Positions 26,067 through 35,696 are shown, numbered from the stretch's first letter. The stretch is 64,000 bases of DNA from Halorutilus salinus (GCF_026242195.1 NZ_RKLV01000007.1:1-64000), one strand, 5' to 3'. Notes: generated by a model from the sequence alone, not told the origin. Numbers and translations are program-made.

Positions 26067-26339
26067 TCAGTCGGCGTTCTCTTCGGCTAACTCTTCCATA
26101 CGCGCGCCGACACGCCCCGTCTCGTCCCATTCGTCCTCCGACATCTTTTCGGCGAGTTCCTCACCGAGCACGAAGATCGCGTGCTTGTGCTCCGACTTCG
26201 ACTTGTGTATATGTACGGGGCTGGTGCCGAGCGTCTCGTAGTCCTCGAACGCTTCGCCCTCTACGTCTTCCTCGTTCTCGAAGTACTTCTTTATCTCGAC
26301 GAGCAACGAGTGCAGGTGTATGAGTTCGTCCTTGTGCAT
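26067..26339 (-). CDS. UPF0058 family protein
   Basis: This 90-residue helical protein is typical of the archaeal UPF0058 family: MHKDELIHLHSLLVEIKKYFE at the start, then DYETLGTSPVHIHKSKSEHKHAIFVLG. The histidine-rich centre suggests metal binding. Helical wrap-up motifs point to a dimeric four-helix bundle. Function is unknown. It converges on rimI with a 6-base gap. Confidence 0.88.
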   Translation of the reverse strand: MHKDELIHLHSLLVEIKKYFENEEDVEGEAFEDYETLGTSPVHIHKSKSEHKHAIFVLGEELAEKMSEDEWDETGRVGARMEELAEENAD

Positions 26340-26359
26340 TGTTTAGTCCTCTGTGTATA

Positions 26360-26410
26360 GTCACAAACGTTGCCTTTACATTAAAACCTTTTGCCGTGAC
26401 AAACGTTCAC
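26360..26410 (-). promoter_or_regulatory. Promoter of the UPF0058 gene with repeated CAAACGTT boxes
   Basis: A minus-strand TATA-like element (TTTTAATGTAAAG, about 26386-26374) lies 35 bases before the start. The box ACAAACGTT occurs on each side of it, at 26363-26371 and 26399-26407. The second copy sits in a GTGA...TCAC quasi-palindrome (26396-26410). The arrangement suggests a regulator binding around the TATA box. Confidence 0.35.
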
Positions 26411-26493
26411 AAGGATCCGGGTACATAGACGGCGTGAAACGAGGTTCCGCCACGGACGTTCATTCCGTTCCTCGACAGACGACGTGTTCCATA

Positions 26494-26838
26494 TCAGTCG
26501 ACGGAAACAACGTTGTTCGCTTCGTCGAGATGGACGACGGTGGGCGCGGGTTCCTCGTCGTCGTCGTAGGTCGCGTACGCTATCAGAATAACCGTGTCGC
26601 CGACCTCCGCGAGACGCGCCGCCGCGCCGTTGAGACATAGCTCCCCCTCGTCGCCCTCTATGGTATAGGTTTCGAGACGTTCGCCGTTGGAGACGTTGAC
26701 TATCTGGACGCGTTCGTGCTCCTTTATCCCCGCAGTCCGGAGGAGTTCAGGTCCCACGGTCACGCTTCCCTCGTAGTCGAGATCCGCGCCCGTCACGCGT
26801 GCGCGGTGAAGCTTTGCGTGGAACATCTCCCTCTTCAT
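26494..26838 (-). CDS. panD: Aspartate 1-decarboxylase, bacterial pyruvoyl type
   Basis: This 114-residue enzyme makes beta-alanine for coenzyme A. It has the bacterial PanD hallmarks: KLHRARVTGADLDYEGS at residues 9-25, with the self-cleavage site Gly24-Ser25 that creates the pyruvoyl group, Lys9, Tyr22 and the NGAAA segment (residues 69-73). The C-terminus is highly acidic, so it has adapted to high salt. Most archaea use an unrelated PLP-dependent decarboxylase (MfnA type), so this gene probably came from bacteria. panB for the other pantothenate branch is at 55527. Confidence 0.9.
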   Translation of the reverse strand: MKREMFHAKLHRARVTGADLDYEGSVTVGPELLRTAGIKEHERVQIVNVSNGERLETYTIEGDEGELCLNGAAARLAEVGDTVILIAYATYDDDEEPAPTVVHLDEANNVVSVD

Positions 26839-26874
26839 CGGCGTTCGGTATGGCGGGGCGGTAAAAGAGGCTGT

Positions 26875-29121
26875 CTATTCTTTCCGGCGTGCGTGGTCGA
26901 GCATAAGCCGTTTTTCGACGCGCGCGACACGTCGCCGTACGTCGGCGACGGCGTCTATGTTCGCCGAGACGCTTGTGATACCTTCCTCGACGAGGAACTC
27001 GACCATCTCAGGGTTACTACCCGCCTGACCGCAGATACTCGTACGTACGTCGCGTTCATCGCATACATCGATTACGCGCGACATGAGAGCGAGAACACCC
27101 GGATGCGTCTCGTCGTAGATATCGGAGACGTTCTCGTTGTTACGGTCGGCGGCAAGCGTGTACTGTGTCAGGTCGTTGGTGCCGAAAGAGACGAAGTCGA
27201 CGCCCTCGTCCGCGATATCCTCTACTACCATGGCGCTCGCGGGGGTCTCTACCATGACGCCCCACGTTATCTCGTCGGTGTCGAGACCTGCGCGTTCCAT
27301 GAGGTTACGCGCCTCGGCTGTCTGGTCGGCGTCGTTGACGAGGGGTAGCATGATCTCGACGTTGTCGTAGCCGAGTTCGTACAGCTTTCTGAAGGCGCGG
27401 AGTTCGAGTTCGAATATATCCGGCTCGTCGAGCGCACGGCGTATACCCCGGTAGCCGAGCATCGGGTTGTGCTCCTTGGGTTCGTCGTCGCCGCCTTCGA
27501 GGTTACAGAACTCGTCGGTCGGCGCGTCGAGCGTACGTACACGTACGGGACGCGGGTAGAACTCCTCAGCGACCTCCTGCACGCCCTCGACGATCCGGTC
27601 GATGTACGCGCGCTCGCCGTGGTCGCCGACGTACTTCGAGGGCGTCTTACCGAGGTTGAGCACCATATGCTCCATACGCAGGAGACCGACGCCGTCCGCA
27701 CCCGTTTCCGAGGCGCGCCCCGCGGCGTCGGGTATGGAGACGTTGACCTTGACATCGGTCGCCGTCACGGGCTGAGGCGCGGCTGTCGTCTCGTCTTCCG
27801 AAGGCTCGGGTGCGTCGTCCTCAGCCTCTTCCTCAGCCCCCTTGGTCACTCTGCCTCTGTCGCCGTCGACGGTGACCGTATCGCCGTCTTCGAGCGCCGT
27901 CGTGGCGTTTCCGGTTCCCACGACAGCCGTCTTACCGAGTTCGCGCGAGACGATCGCGGCGTGGCTCGTAAGACCGCCCTCGTCGGTGACTATCGCCGCC
28001 GACCGTTTCATAGCGGGTACCATGTCGGGCATCGTCTGCTCAGTCACCATGACGTCGCCCTCCTCGATACGGTCTATCTCGTCCAGCTTACGTACGATAC
28101 GAACCTTACCGCTCGCCTGACCCGGCGACGCGCCTAGACCTTCGAGGACGACCCCCCCGTCCTCCTCCTTTTCCTGTATGGTGGTTATAGGGCGCGACTG
28201 TAGAACGTAGAGTTCGTCGTCGTGTATCGCCCACTCTATATCCTGCGGTGCGCCGTAATGCTCCTCAAGACGTTCGGCGACCTCCGCAACACGTACGATC
28301 TCGTCGTCGGTTAGGACGCGTTTGTTACGCCGGTCGTCGGGAACCTCCTTCTCGACCGTCTCACCCGTCGCCGTATCCTTGACATGCATGAGCTTCTTCG
28401 ACGCCACGTTAGCCGTCACGACCTCGCGCGTCTCACGGTCGAAGACGTAGTTGTCGGGCGTCACGCCGCCGCTTACGACCGACTCGCCGAGACCCCATGC
28501 CGCCTCCACGGTGGCGCGCCCTTCGCCCGTCGACGGGTCGGACGAGAAGACGACGCCGCTCTTGTCGGCGTCGACCATGCGCTGAACGACGACGGCGATG
28601 TTTACGTCCTCGTGCGAGAAGCCTTTCTCGACACGGTAGTAGATCGCGCGCTCGGTGAACAGCGACGCCCAGCAGTCCTTTACGCGTTCGACGAGTTCGT
28701 CTACGCCTTCGACGTTGAGGTATGTCTCCTGCTGTCCCGCGAACGAGGCGTCGGGCAGATCCTCGGCGGTCGCCGACGACCGTACGGCGACGAACTCTCC
28801 GTCTCCGAGTTCCTCGTAAGCCGCCTCTATCTCGTCACGCATCTCGTCGGGCATACCCGCACCGCGTATCAGCTCCACGGCGCGTTCGTGTGCCTCTTCG
28901 AGTTCGTCGGAGTCCTCCGTATCGATATCGAGCGCGGCTTCGATTTCTTCCTCTATCCCCGTGTCGCGCAGGAGACGACGGTACGCCTGTGCTGTCAGTA
29001 TAAACCCGCCGGGAACCGGGAAGTCCTTGTTAGCCATCTCTCCGAGCGACGCACCCTTCCCGCCTACGGAATCGACGTTGTCCTTGTCCACCTCGTCGAA
29101 CCACAGGACTGATTCTGTCAT
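26875..29121 (-). CDS. ppsA: Phosphoenolpyruvate synthase
   Basis: This 748-residue enzyme converts pyruvate and ATP to PEP, AMP and phosphate for gluconeogenesis. Domains are in the normal order. The ATP-grasp domain (residues 1 to about 320) has GGKGASLGEM and VAVRSSATAEDLPDASFAGQ. The swivelling phosphohistidine domain carries catalytic H387 in GGLTSHAAIVSRELG. An acidic linker near 425-445 leads to the PEP/pyruvate barrel with GLLRMEHM and the C-terminal CGQAGSNPE, whose cysteine is catalytic. It is slightly shorter than bacterial PpsA (about 790). Confidence 0.95.
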   Translation of the reverse strand: MTESVLWFDEVDKDNVDSVGGKGASLGEMANKDFPVPGGFILTAQAYRRLLRDTGIEEEIEAALDIDTEDSDELEEAHERAVELIRGAGMPDEMRDEIEAAYEELGDGEFVAVRSSATAEDLPDASFAGQQETYLNVEGVDELVERVKDCWASLFTERAIYYRVEKGFSHEDVNIAVVVQRMVDADKSGVVFSSDPSTGEGRATVEAAWGLGESVVSGGVTPDNYVFDRETREVVTANVASKKLMHVKDTATGETVEKEVPDDRRNKRVLTDDEIVRVAEVAERLEEHYGAPQDIEWAIHDDELYVLQSRPITTIQEKEEDGGVVLEGLGASPGQASGKVRIVRKLDEIDRIEEGDVMVTEQTMPDMVPAMKRSAAIVTDEGGLTSHAAIVSRELGKTAVVGTGNATTALEDGDTVTVDGDRGRVTKGAEEEAEDDAPEPSEDETTAAPQPVTATDVKVNVSIPDAAGRASETGADGVGLLRMEHMVLNLGKTPSKYVGDHGERAYIDRIVEGVQEVAEEFYPRPVRVRTLDAPTDEFCNLEGGDDEPKEHNPMLGYRGIRRALDEPDIFELELRAFRKLYELGYDNVEIMLPLVNDADQTAEARNLMERAGLDTDEITWGVMVETPASAMVVEDIADEGVDFVSFGTNDLTQYTLAADRNNENVSDIYDETHPGVLALMSRVIDVCDERDVRTSICGQAGSNPEMVEFLVEEGITSVSANIDAVADVRRRVARVEKRLMLDHARRKE

Positions 29122-29161
29122 CTCGGTCTAACAAACCTTTAGGCGAAACATAACGGTTTCG

Positions 29162-29926
29162 TTAGAGCAGGTCACCGATCTCGGAGAGCTTTCCGAGCAC
29201 ATGGTCGGGTGTATGAGACGACGAGCGCAGGTCGGCGTCCTCCGTCACACCCGTACGGACGAGCGCCGTGACAGCGCCGACGTTCTCGCCCAACGCTATA
29301 TCCGTATCGAGCCTGTCGCCTACGAAGACGGTTTCGTCGGGCGACGTGCCGACGGTACCGAGGACGGCGCGCGCGGCGTAACCCGACGGCTTGCCGACGA
29401 CGAACGGTTCACGTCCTACGGCGCGCGAAACCGCCGCCTCCACGGCGCCCGAACCCGGTATCTCCCCGTCGCCGGTCGGAACCACGGAGTCGGGGTCGGT
29501 GCAGACGTACTCCTCGGCTGTACGCGCCGCCTCGAACGCATCACGTATGTCGTCGTAATCCAACGAGCGGTCTACGGAGACGATCGCTGTCTCTGCCTCG
29601 TCGGGGTTCCGTGTGACCGCCACACCCCTGTCTCTCAACGCCTCCACGACGGCGGACTCACCCGTGACATGGACGGGCGGGGCGCAGTTGGCGTCGACGT
29701 ACCGCGCCGTCAGCGTCGCCGAGGTGACCGCGGATCCCCCGTCCGTTTCGACGCCCGTGCGTCCGAGACGGCGGACAAGTCCTTGGCTCGTCACCGTAGG
29801 GTTGTTGGAGACGAAGACCGTACGGACGCCCGCGTCACGTAAGGCGTCGAGACCTTCGCGCGCGCCTTCGACGACGGATTCGCCGCGCAGAACGGTTCCG
29901 TCAACGTCCACGACAGCGCCTTTCAT
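29162..29926 (-). CDS. HAD-superfamily hydrolase, NagD type
   Basis: This 254-residue phosphatase starts at ATG 29926 (MKGAVVDVDGTVLRG), because the nucleophile motif DVDGT must lie near the N-terminus. An upstream extension of 53 residues in the same frame is basic and unlikely. Motif II is VSNNPT, motif III VGKPSGYAARAVL and motif IV VFVGDRLDTDIALG. The NagD-like C2 cap lies between. Likely substrates are sugar or nucleotide monophosphates. It is divergent from metG; their starts lie about 80 bases apart. Confidence 0.85.
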   Translation of the reverse strand: MKGAVVDVDGTVLRGESVVEGAREGLDALRDAGVRTVFVSNNPTVTSQGLVRRLGRTGVETDGGSAVTSATLTARYVDANCAPPVHVTGESAVVEALRDRGVAVTRNPDEAETAIVSVDRSLDYDDIRDAFEAARTAEEYVCTDPDSVVPTGDGEIPGSGAVEAAVSRAVGREPFVVGKPSGYAARAVLGTVGTSPDETVFVGDRLDTDIALGENVGAVTALVRTGVTEDADLRSSSHTPDHVLGKLSEIGDLL

Positions 29927-30007
29927 CGGTAAGAGGTACTCGGCACACACGCATGTCTCTGTCGAACCTTCGGCGGCTTTTTTATGGGTCGGCACGCAGT
30001 CGTGTCT

Positions 30008-32173
30008 ATGACAGACGACGAAGACACGCCCACGCTCGTAACGTGCGCTCTTCCTTACGCGAACGGGAAGGCGCATCTCGGACATCTACGAACCTACATA
30101 CCCGGCGACACGTACACGCGCGCACTACGTAAGCAGGGACGCGAGGTGACGTTTGTATCAGGGAGCGACATGCACGGTACGCCTATCGTCGTAAACGCCG
30201 AGGAACAGGGGCGTGAACCCGAGGATCTCGCAACCGAGTACCACGAATACTTCGAGGAGACGTTTCCACGTATCGACGTTGAGTTCGACAGCTACGGCAA
30301 CACGCACGACGACACGAACTTCCGGCGTACGCAGGAGATAGTCCGCGCTCTCGAAGACAACGGCTACGTCTACGAGGACGAGATGATGGTGGCATACGAC
30401 CCCGAAGCGGATCGTACACTCCCCGACAGGTACGTCAAGGGCACGTGTCCGTACTGCGGTGAGGAAGGCGCGCGCGGCGACGAATGCGACGAATGCGGAC
30501 GGCATCTCGAACCCGGCGACATCGAGGATCCGGTCTCTAAGATAACCGGCGCGCCCGCCGAGTACGTCGAACAGACGCACAGGTTCTTCGCGCTCTCCGA
30601 ACTCCGCGACTTCCTGAGCGACTTCGTCGACGACCTCGAAGGAACCTCGAACGCACGTAACCAGCCGAAAGGATGGATAGAAGAAGGATTGCAGGACTGG
30701 TGTATCACGCGCGACCTCGACTGGGGCGTGCCGTACCCCGACGACGACGGAGACACCGACCTCGTGCTGTACGTCTGGGTCGACGCCCCGATCGAGTACA
30801 TCGCGTCGACGGAGGACTGGGCGGAACGGACGGGCGACGGCGACGAGTGGGAACGTTACTGGCGCGACGGTTCGTCGGAGATAGTCCACGTGATAGGGGG
30901 CGACATCATACAGCACCACTGCGTCTTCTGGCCTGCGATGCTCCACGTCGCGGGCTACTCGACACCCGACGCTGTGATGGCGTCAGGTCTCGTCAAGATA
31001 AACGACAGCGCCTTCTCAACCTCACGCGGGCGCGCCGTCTGGCTCGACGAAGACTACCTCGACGAGGGCTTCCCCGCCGACCTCATACGTTACTACATCG
31101 TCTCGTACACGGGCTTCGAGAACGACCTAAACTTCTCGTGGTCGCTGTTTCAGGAACGTGTCAACAACGAACTCGTCGATACGTTCGGCAACTTCGTCTA
31201 CCGTTCGGCGCTTCTCGCCCACGACAGCTTCGACGGTGCTCCCGACGGAGAGCTTGAGGACGAGGTAAGTGACGAGATAGGGACGGCGGTCGATCGTTTC
31301 GAGGACGGCGTCGAGGCGTACAACGTCAAGGAGGTTGCAGAGGCAGGTATGGCGCTCGCGGGGTTCGGGAACGAGTACATACAGCGTAACGAACCGTGGA
31401 ACCTACTCGACGAGGACGAGGATCGCGCCGGCGATGTCCTGTACAACTGCCTCGCCGTCGCAAAGGCGTCGGCGCTCCTACTCGAACCCGTGATGCCCTC
31501 CGCCGCCGAACGCGTCTGGGCGATGCTCGATGAAGGTGACGTACACGCCGCGACGGTCGATGAAGCCTTCGAAGCCGTCGACGGCGGACTGAACGAACCC
31601 GAACATCTGTTCGAACAGGTCGAGGACGAGAAGATAGAGACCCTAGAGGAACGTCTTCAGGAACGTATAGGCGACGAGGAAGAGGATGAGGAAAACGGAA
31701 GGGACGAGGAAGACGGAAGAGAAGACGAGGACGAGAAAGGTGGGGAAGAAAAGGCTGAGGAAGACGGTGGAGCCGGGGGAGATGAGGAAGCCGAGGAGGA
31801 CGAGAAAAGAGAGGGTGAGAAAGCCGAGGAAGACGAGACCGAAGAAACCGGTGGCGACGAGATACCTTTCGACCGTTTCGACGAACTCGATATACGTGTC
31901 GCGCAGGTAGAGAGCGCCGAAGCCGTCGAGGACTCCGACTCGCTCCTCCTCCTGAACGTCGATGTGGGCGACGGGACGCGTCAGGTCGTCGCGGGTCTGA
32001 AAGGTCTGCACGCGCCCGACGAACTCGTCGGCGAACGCGTCATCGTCGTCACCAACCTCGAAACCGCGACGATCTTCGGCTACGACAGCGAGGCGATGCT
32101 CCTTGCGGCGGGCGACGACGCCGACCTACTGACGACCGCGGGCGTGTCGGAGCCGGGAACACGTGTGAAGTAG
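30008..32173 (+). CDS. metG: Methionyl-tRNA synthetase with fused C-terminal tRNA-binding domain
   Basis: This 721-residue synthetase charges tRNA-Met. The HIGH-type motif is HLGH, and a zinc knuckle has CPYCGEEGARGDECDECG. The KMSKS equivalent reads FSTSRG, as in other archaea. After the anticodon-binding helical domain comes a roughly 60-residue linker composed almost only of Glu, Asp, Gly and Lys (about residues 555-620). An EMAP-II/Trbp111-like OB fold (FDELDIRVAQVESAE to the end) follows. The start at 30008 is preferred to 29984, as MTDDEDTPTLVTCALPYANG is the usual N-terminus. Confidence 0.95.
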   Translation: MTDDEDTPTLVTCALPYANGKAHLGHLRTYIPGDTYTRALRKQGREVTFVSGSDMHGTPIVVNAEEQGREPEDLATEYHEYFEETFPRIDVEFDSYGNTHDDTNFRRTQEIVRALEDNGYVYEDEMMVAYDPEADRTLPDRYVKGTCPYCGEEGARGDECDECGRHLEPGDIEDPVSKITGAPAEYVEQTHRFFALSELRDFLSDFVDDLEGTSNARNQPKGWIEEGLQDWCITRDLDWGVPYPDDDGDTDLVLYVWVDAPIEYIASTEDWAERTGDGDEWERYWRDGSSEIVHVIGGDIIQHHCVFWPAMLHVAGYSTPDAVMASGLVKINDSAFSTSRGRAVWLDEDYLDEGFPADLIRYYIVSYTGFENDLNFSWSLFQERVNNELVDTFGNFVYRSALLAHDSFDGAPDGELEDEVSDEIGTAVDRFEDGVEAYNVKEVAEAGMALAGFGNEYIQRNEPWNLLDEDEDRAGDVLYNCLAVAKASALLLEPVMPSAAERVWAMLDEGDVHAATVDEAFEAVDGGLNEPEHLFEQVEDEKIETLEERLQERIGDEEEDEENGRDEEDGREDEDEKGGEEKAEEDGGAGGDEEAEEDEKREGEKAEEDETEETGGDEIPFDRFDELDIRVAQVESAEAVEDSDSLLLLNVDVGDGTRQVVAGLKGLHAPDELVGERVIVVTNLETATIFGYDSEAMLLAAGDDADLLTTAGVSEPGTRVK

Positions 32174-32209
32174 GCTTACCTATTTCCGTCGCGCCCCCGA
32201 AACAGATCC

Positions 32210-33400
32210 ATGCCCGACCACGGTACCGACAGACAGCGCGACGTCTACATCGCCGGAGCCGCGGGGGAGACGCCCGACGTTCCGCCGTCGTACGAGAAGC
32301 TACGCGAAGCCGCTCGCGAGGAGATGACCGACAAGGCGTACGGCTACGTCGAGGGCGGCGCGGGTGAGGAGGACACGGCGCGCGAGAACCGCGAGGCGTT
32401 CCGCCGGTGGCGTATCGTCCCCAACCTGATGAACGACGTCTCCGAGCGCGCCCTCTCGACGACCGTACTCGGCGACGAACTCGATGTCCCTTTCGTTCTC
32501 GCACCCGTCGGCGTCCTGTCGATAGTTCACGAAGGCGCGGAGACGGCGGTTGCGAGAGCCTCGTCGTCGCTCGACGTTCCGTTCGTCCTGAGCACCGTCT
32601 CGTCGCATACGATCGAAGAGGTCGCCGAAGAAGCCAATGACAGCGCCGAGGGTGACGCACCGCCGCGGTGGTTCCAGCTCTACCCGTCGACCGACGAGGC
32701 GCTCAACCGAAGCCTTCTACACCGCGCCGAGGAGGCGGGGTACACCGGTGTCGTCGTGACCGTCGACACGCCTCTTCTCGGATGGCGCGAGCGCGACATC
32801 GAGAACGCCTACCTGCCGTTTCTTGACGCCGAGGGACTCGCCAACTACTTCAACGACCCCGTCTTCCGCGGTTCACTCGACGACACGCCGGAGGAGAACG
32901 AGTTCGCCGCCATACGGCACTTCATCGACATCTTCTCAGACGCGTCTTTCACGCCTGAGACGCTCGCGGGTACCGTAGACTCCACCGACCTACCCGTCGT
33001 CGTCAAGGGGCTGTTGACGCCGGAGGACGCGATCGCGGCTATCGATGCGGGTGCGGAGGGCGTCGTCGTCTCCAACCACGGAGGGAGACAGGTCGACGGC
33101 GCGACGGGTGCGCTTGACGCCCTCCCGCGCGTCGCCGAGGCGCTCAAAGACGAGACGGTTCTTTTCGACAGCGGCGTTCGACGGGGCGCGGACGCCCTCA
33201 AGGCTCTCGCGCTCGGCGCCGACGCCGTTATGCTCGGACGCCCGTACGTCTACGGACTCGGGCTTGCGGGCGAGGACGGTGTGCGCGAGGTCGTCAAGAA
33301 CCTGCGCGCCGACATCGACCTCACGCTCGGTCTGACGGGGCGCACGTCCGTCGAGGAGGTTGATTCCTCACTCGTCCGTGAGTCGCCGCGTTACCGTTAG
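32210..33400 (+). CDS. FMN-dependent alpha-hydroxy-acid oxidase (lactate 2-monooxygenase-like)
   Basis: This 396-residue TIM-barrel flavoenzyme oxidises an alpha-hydroxy acid such as lactate. FMN- and substrate-binding motifs are visible: YGYVEGGAGEEDT at the N-terminus, APVG, FQLYPSTD, VTVDTPLLGWRERD, the catalytic-His motif VSNHGGRQVDGA, then DSGVRRGAD and LGRPYVYGL. The insertion after strand 4 (AYLPFLDAEGLANYF) is like lactate 2-monooxygenases. It follows metG by 36 bases and is followed by folD by 30, all in one direction. Confidence 0.88.
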   Translation: MPDHGTDRQRDVYIAGAAGETPDVPPSYEKLREAAREEMTDKAYGYVEGGAGEEDTARENREAFRRWRIVPNLMNDVSERALSTTVLGDELDVPFVLAPVGVLSIVHEGAETAVARASSSLDVPFVLSTVSSHTIEEVAEEANDSAEGDAPPRWFQLYPSTDEALNRSLLHRAEEAGYTGVVVTVDTPLLGWRERDIENAYLPFLDAEGLANYFNDPVFRGSLDDTPEENEFAAIRHFIDIFSDASFTPETLAGTVDSTDLPVVVKGLLTPEDAIAAIDAGAEGVVVSNHGGRQVDGATGALDALPRVAEALKDETVLFDSGVRRGADALKALALGADAVMLGRPYVYGLGLAGEDGVREVVKNLRADIDLTLGLTGRTSVEEVDSSLVRESPRYR

Positions 33401-33430
33401 GTTCAATCCGTCGCCGACGAACCATCCACC

Positions 33431-34279
33431 ATGACGGATATAATAGAAGGCGACGAAATCGCCGGGCGCGTACGTGACGAGGTGACGAACGAGGTCGACC
33501 GTATGGTACGTACGCCAAAGCTCGTAGCGGTGCTGATGACCGACGACCCGGCGAGCGAGACGTACGTACGTATGAAGAGGCAGGCGGCGGACGAGGTGGG
33601 TATCGACTCCGAGACAGTACGTATAGAACCCGACGCAGGACAGGACGAACTCCTTTCGACCGTCGAGGAACTCAACGACAATGAAGATGTCGACGGTATA
33701 CTCGTCCAGCTACCTCTTCCCGACGGCGTCGACGAGGATCGCGCGCTCGGAACCGTCGCGCCGGAGAAGGACGTCGACGGCTTCCATCCGTACAACAAAG
33801 GTCTCCTCATGGAAGGGCGTCCGCGTTTCGTGCCCGCGACGCCCAAGGGCGTCGTACGTATGTTACGCGAGCACGGCGTCGAACTCGAAGGCGCGGACGT
33901 CACCGTCGTCGGGCGTTCCGACATCGTGGGAAAGCCGCTCGCCTCCCTGCTCGTTTCGCGCGACGTGAACGCAACCGTTACGGTCTGTCACTCGCGCACC
34001 GACGACGTTGCGGAGCATACACGCACCGCGGATATCGTCGTCGCGGCGGTTGGCGTACCGGGGTTCGTAACCGCCGACATGGTGAGCGAAGACGCCGTCG
34101 TCGTCGACGTTGGCATAAACCGTGTCGACGACGAACTCGTGGGCGACGTCGCCTACGACGAGGTGAGCGAGAAGGTGGACGCTATCACACCCGTACCGGG
34201 CGGTGTCGGACCTATGACCGTCGCGGCGCTTCTTCGGAACACCGTCGAGGCGGCGCGTCTCCGTGGCGCGGACGACTAA
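33431..34279 (+). CDS. folD: Bifunctional methylene-THF dehydrogenase/cyclohydrolase
   Basis: This 282-residue enzyme interconverts methylene-, methenyl- and formyl-tetrahydrofolate. The substrate-domain lysine lies in SETYVRMKRQAADEVG, with the signature QLPLPDGVDEDR. The NADP domain has VVGRSDIVGKPLASLL and the C-terminal PVPGGVGPMTVA. Possession of FolD shows a bacterial-type folate C1 route, as in many haloarchaea. Its stop overlaps that of the next, opposing gene by four bases. Confidence 0.95.
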   Translation: MTDIIEGDEIAGRVRDEVTNEVDRMVRTPKLVAVLMTDDPASETYVRMKRQAADEVGIDSETVRIEPDAGQDELLSTVEELNDNEDVDGILVQLPLPDGVDEDRALGTVAPEKDVDGFHPYNKGLLMEGRPRFVPATPKGVVRMLREHGVELEGADVTVVGRSDIVGKPLASLLVSRDVNATVTVCHSRTDDVAEHTRTADIVVAAVGVPGFVTADMVSEDAVVVDVGINRVDDELVGDVAYDEVSEKVDAITPVPGGVGPMTVAALLRNTVEAARLRGADD

Positions 34280-34923
34280 GCCTCGGACGCAGTAAGATCG
34301 TCGTACACGTCACGGAGCAGACGTAGACCCTCGACGGCGTCGTCGGCGTCGCCGTCGGTCGCCTGTGTACGTTTGGCGAGGTCGCGTGCCTCCTCCACGC
34401 GCGCGTCGGTTTCGCCCACCGTACGGCTGTAACGTGAAAGCTCTACGGCGTACTCCTCGACCGTCTCGGCGACGGCACGACGGTGCGCGGATTCGAGTGT
34501 CTCAGGACGTTCGTCCGTCCCCGGTGGCTCACCCTTCCCGACGCCCTCGACGAGAGCCACGACGTACTCGCGCTCCTCGTCCGTCGGCTCGCGCTCGCCC
34601 ACAAACTCAGCGGAGACGTGCTTCACCTCGCACGCCATGACGTAGACGGGCGACGGCGGCAGGAGTTCGCCGCCCTCGACGAACCCGGCGCGCGACGTGT
34701 ACTCTCTGCAACGTTCCTCCACCTCTTCGAGAGCCGCGTCGAAGTCGGTTCCGAAACGCGTCAGAAGATCAGCCGTCTCGACAGCGCCCGCTGTGTCCTC
34801 GTCGGCGTCCTCCACGGCGCGGCTACGTAGGCTTCCGCATTCGGGACACGCGGGTTCGCGCGTCTCGAAGTAGCTCCACGTCTCGCCGCAGTCGAGGCAT
34901 TCGCGTTCTCCGCGTATCTCCAT
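34276..34923 (-). CDS. Zinc-ribbon protein of haloarchaeal DUF7117 type
   Basis: This 215-residue protein opens with a rubrerythrin/TFIIB-like zinc ribbon (CLDCGETW at 9-16, CPECGSLRSR at 26-35). The rest is largely helical and acidic, with YVMACEVKHVSAEFVGER and a helical repeat of AVAETVEEYAVELSRYSRTV. It looks like a haloarchaeal-only family (DUF7117-like, from memory). The ribbon suggests nucleic acid or protein binding; no catalytic motif is seen. It ends in a 4-base stop-to-stop overlap with folD. Confidence 0.65.
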   Translation of the reverse strand: MEIRGERECLDCGETWSYFETREPACPECGSLRSRAVEDADEDTAGAVETADLLTRFGTDFDAALEEVEERCREYTSRAGFVEGGELLPPSPVYVMACEVKHVSAEFVGEREPTDEEREYVVALVEGVGKGEPPGTDERPETLESAHRRAVAETVEEYAVELSRYSRTVGETDARVEEARDLAKRTQATDGDADDAVEGLRLLRDVYDDLTASEA

Positions 34924-34948
34924 GTGCGAAAAAGCGCGCCCGACGGCT

Positions 34949-35566
34949 TCAACCTTCGCTTCTCAGGTACCCGGCGAACTTGTCGAACGCCGACCGTCTC
35001 CACTGTATCTCGAAATGGCTCATGGGTCCGAGGTTGACGTTGGTGACGTTCTCCCTCTGAGACGGCAGTTTGGCGCTCCGTTTGGGCTTTACGAGTTCGT
35101 CCGACGTGCTCCACCCCGCGACGTACTCGACGCCGTCGGCGACACCGTCGTTCTTTAACGTACGTATCAGGTCGCTCGACATCGTCATGTCGCGCCCTCC
35201 GGGCGTAAAGAACGCCCACCGTGAAAGTAGCGTACCGTGGTGGGGCGTGCCGAGGGTCACGACAGTGTCGACGAGTTCGTCGCCGTCCAACTGCTCGACG
35301 TACCACCGTGAGTCGAGTCCTCCCATCGAATGTCCGACGAGGTTTACGCGTTCGTCGTGTCTGTCGTACGCCTTCTCGACCTCCTCACGGACGAGTTCGG
35401 CGTAGTCGCGCGGCGACCGTACGGTGGTTCCGGGTACGAGACCTTTGTCGACGGCGTGTATCTCATCGGGTACGAGACCAAGGTTCTCCACGTGCTTCGC
35501 CATCCGTCCCCACCAAGGCGCGTACCAAGTGTCGAGGAATCCGTGTACGAATACAACGGGTTGCAT
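34949..35566 (-). CDS. Lipase/esterase-like alpha/beta hydrolase
   Basis: This 205-residue hydrolase has the oxyanion motif VVFVHGFLDTW (residues 4-14), the nucleophile elbow VGHSMGGLDSRWY and TLGTPHHGT, typical of triacylglycerol lipases related to PGAP1/LipA. The catalytic His is probably in GPMSHFEI near the C-terminus. There is no signal peptide, so it acts in the cytosol, perhaps on lipid esters or thioesters. Start codons of this gene and the HTH_10 regulator are divergent across 130 bases. Confidence 0.82.
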   Translation of the reverse strand: MQPVVFVHGFLDTWYAPWWGRMAKHVENLGLVPDEIHAVDKGLVPGTTVRSPRDYAELVREEVEKAYDRHDERVNLVGHSMGGLDSRWYVEQLDGDELVDTVVTLGTPHHGTLLSRWAFFTPGGRDMTMSSDLIRTLKNDGVADGVEYVAGWSTSDELVKPKRSAKLPSQRENVTNVNLGPMSHFEIQWRRSAFDKFAGYLRSEG

Positions 35567-35696
35567 ACTTTACCGTAGACGCCGGAAGAACAATCCTTTT
35601 TCGCCACGCACGAAGGAACCGTGGAGAAAGGATGGACGTACGTTCGGGAAACGCCGTCCGCGGCTCTTATCCGGGCGCACCGCGTATCCGGTACCG

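Noticed and set aside
30158-30946. Leftward 262-codon frame inside metG
   Set aside because: It is antisense to MetRS, which has all class I synthetase motifs; the translated peptide shows no domain.
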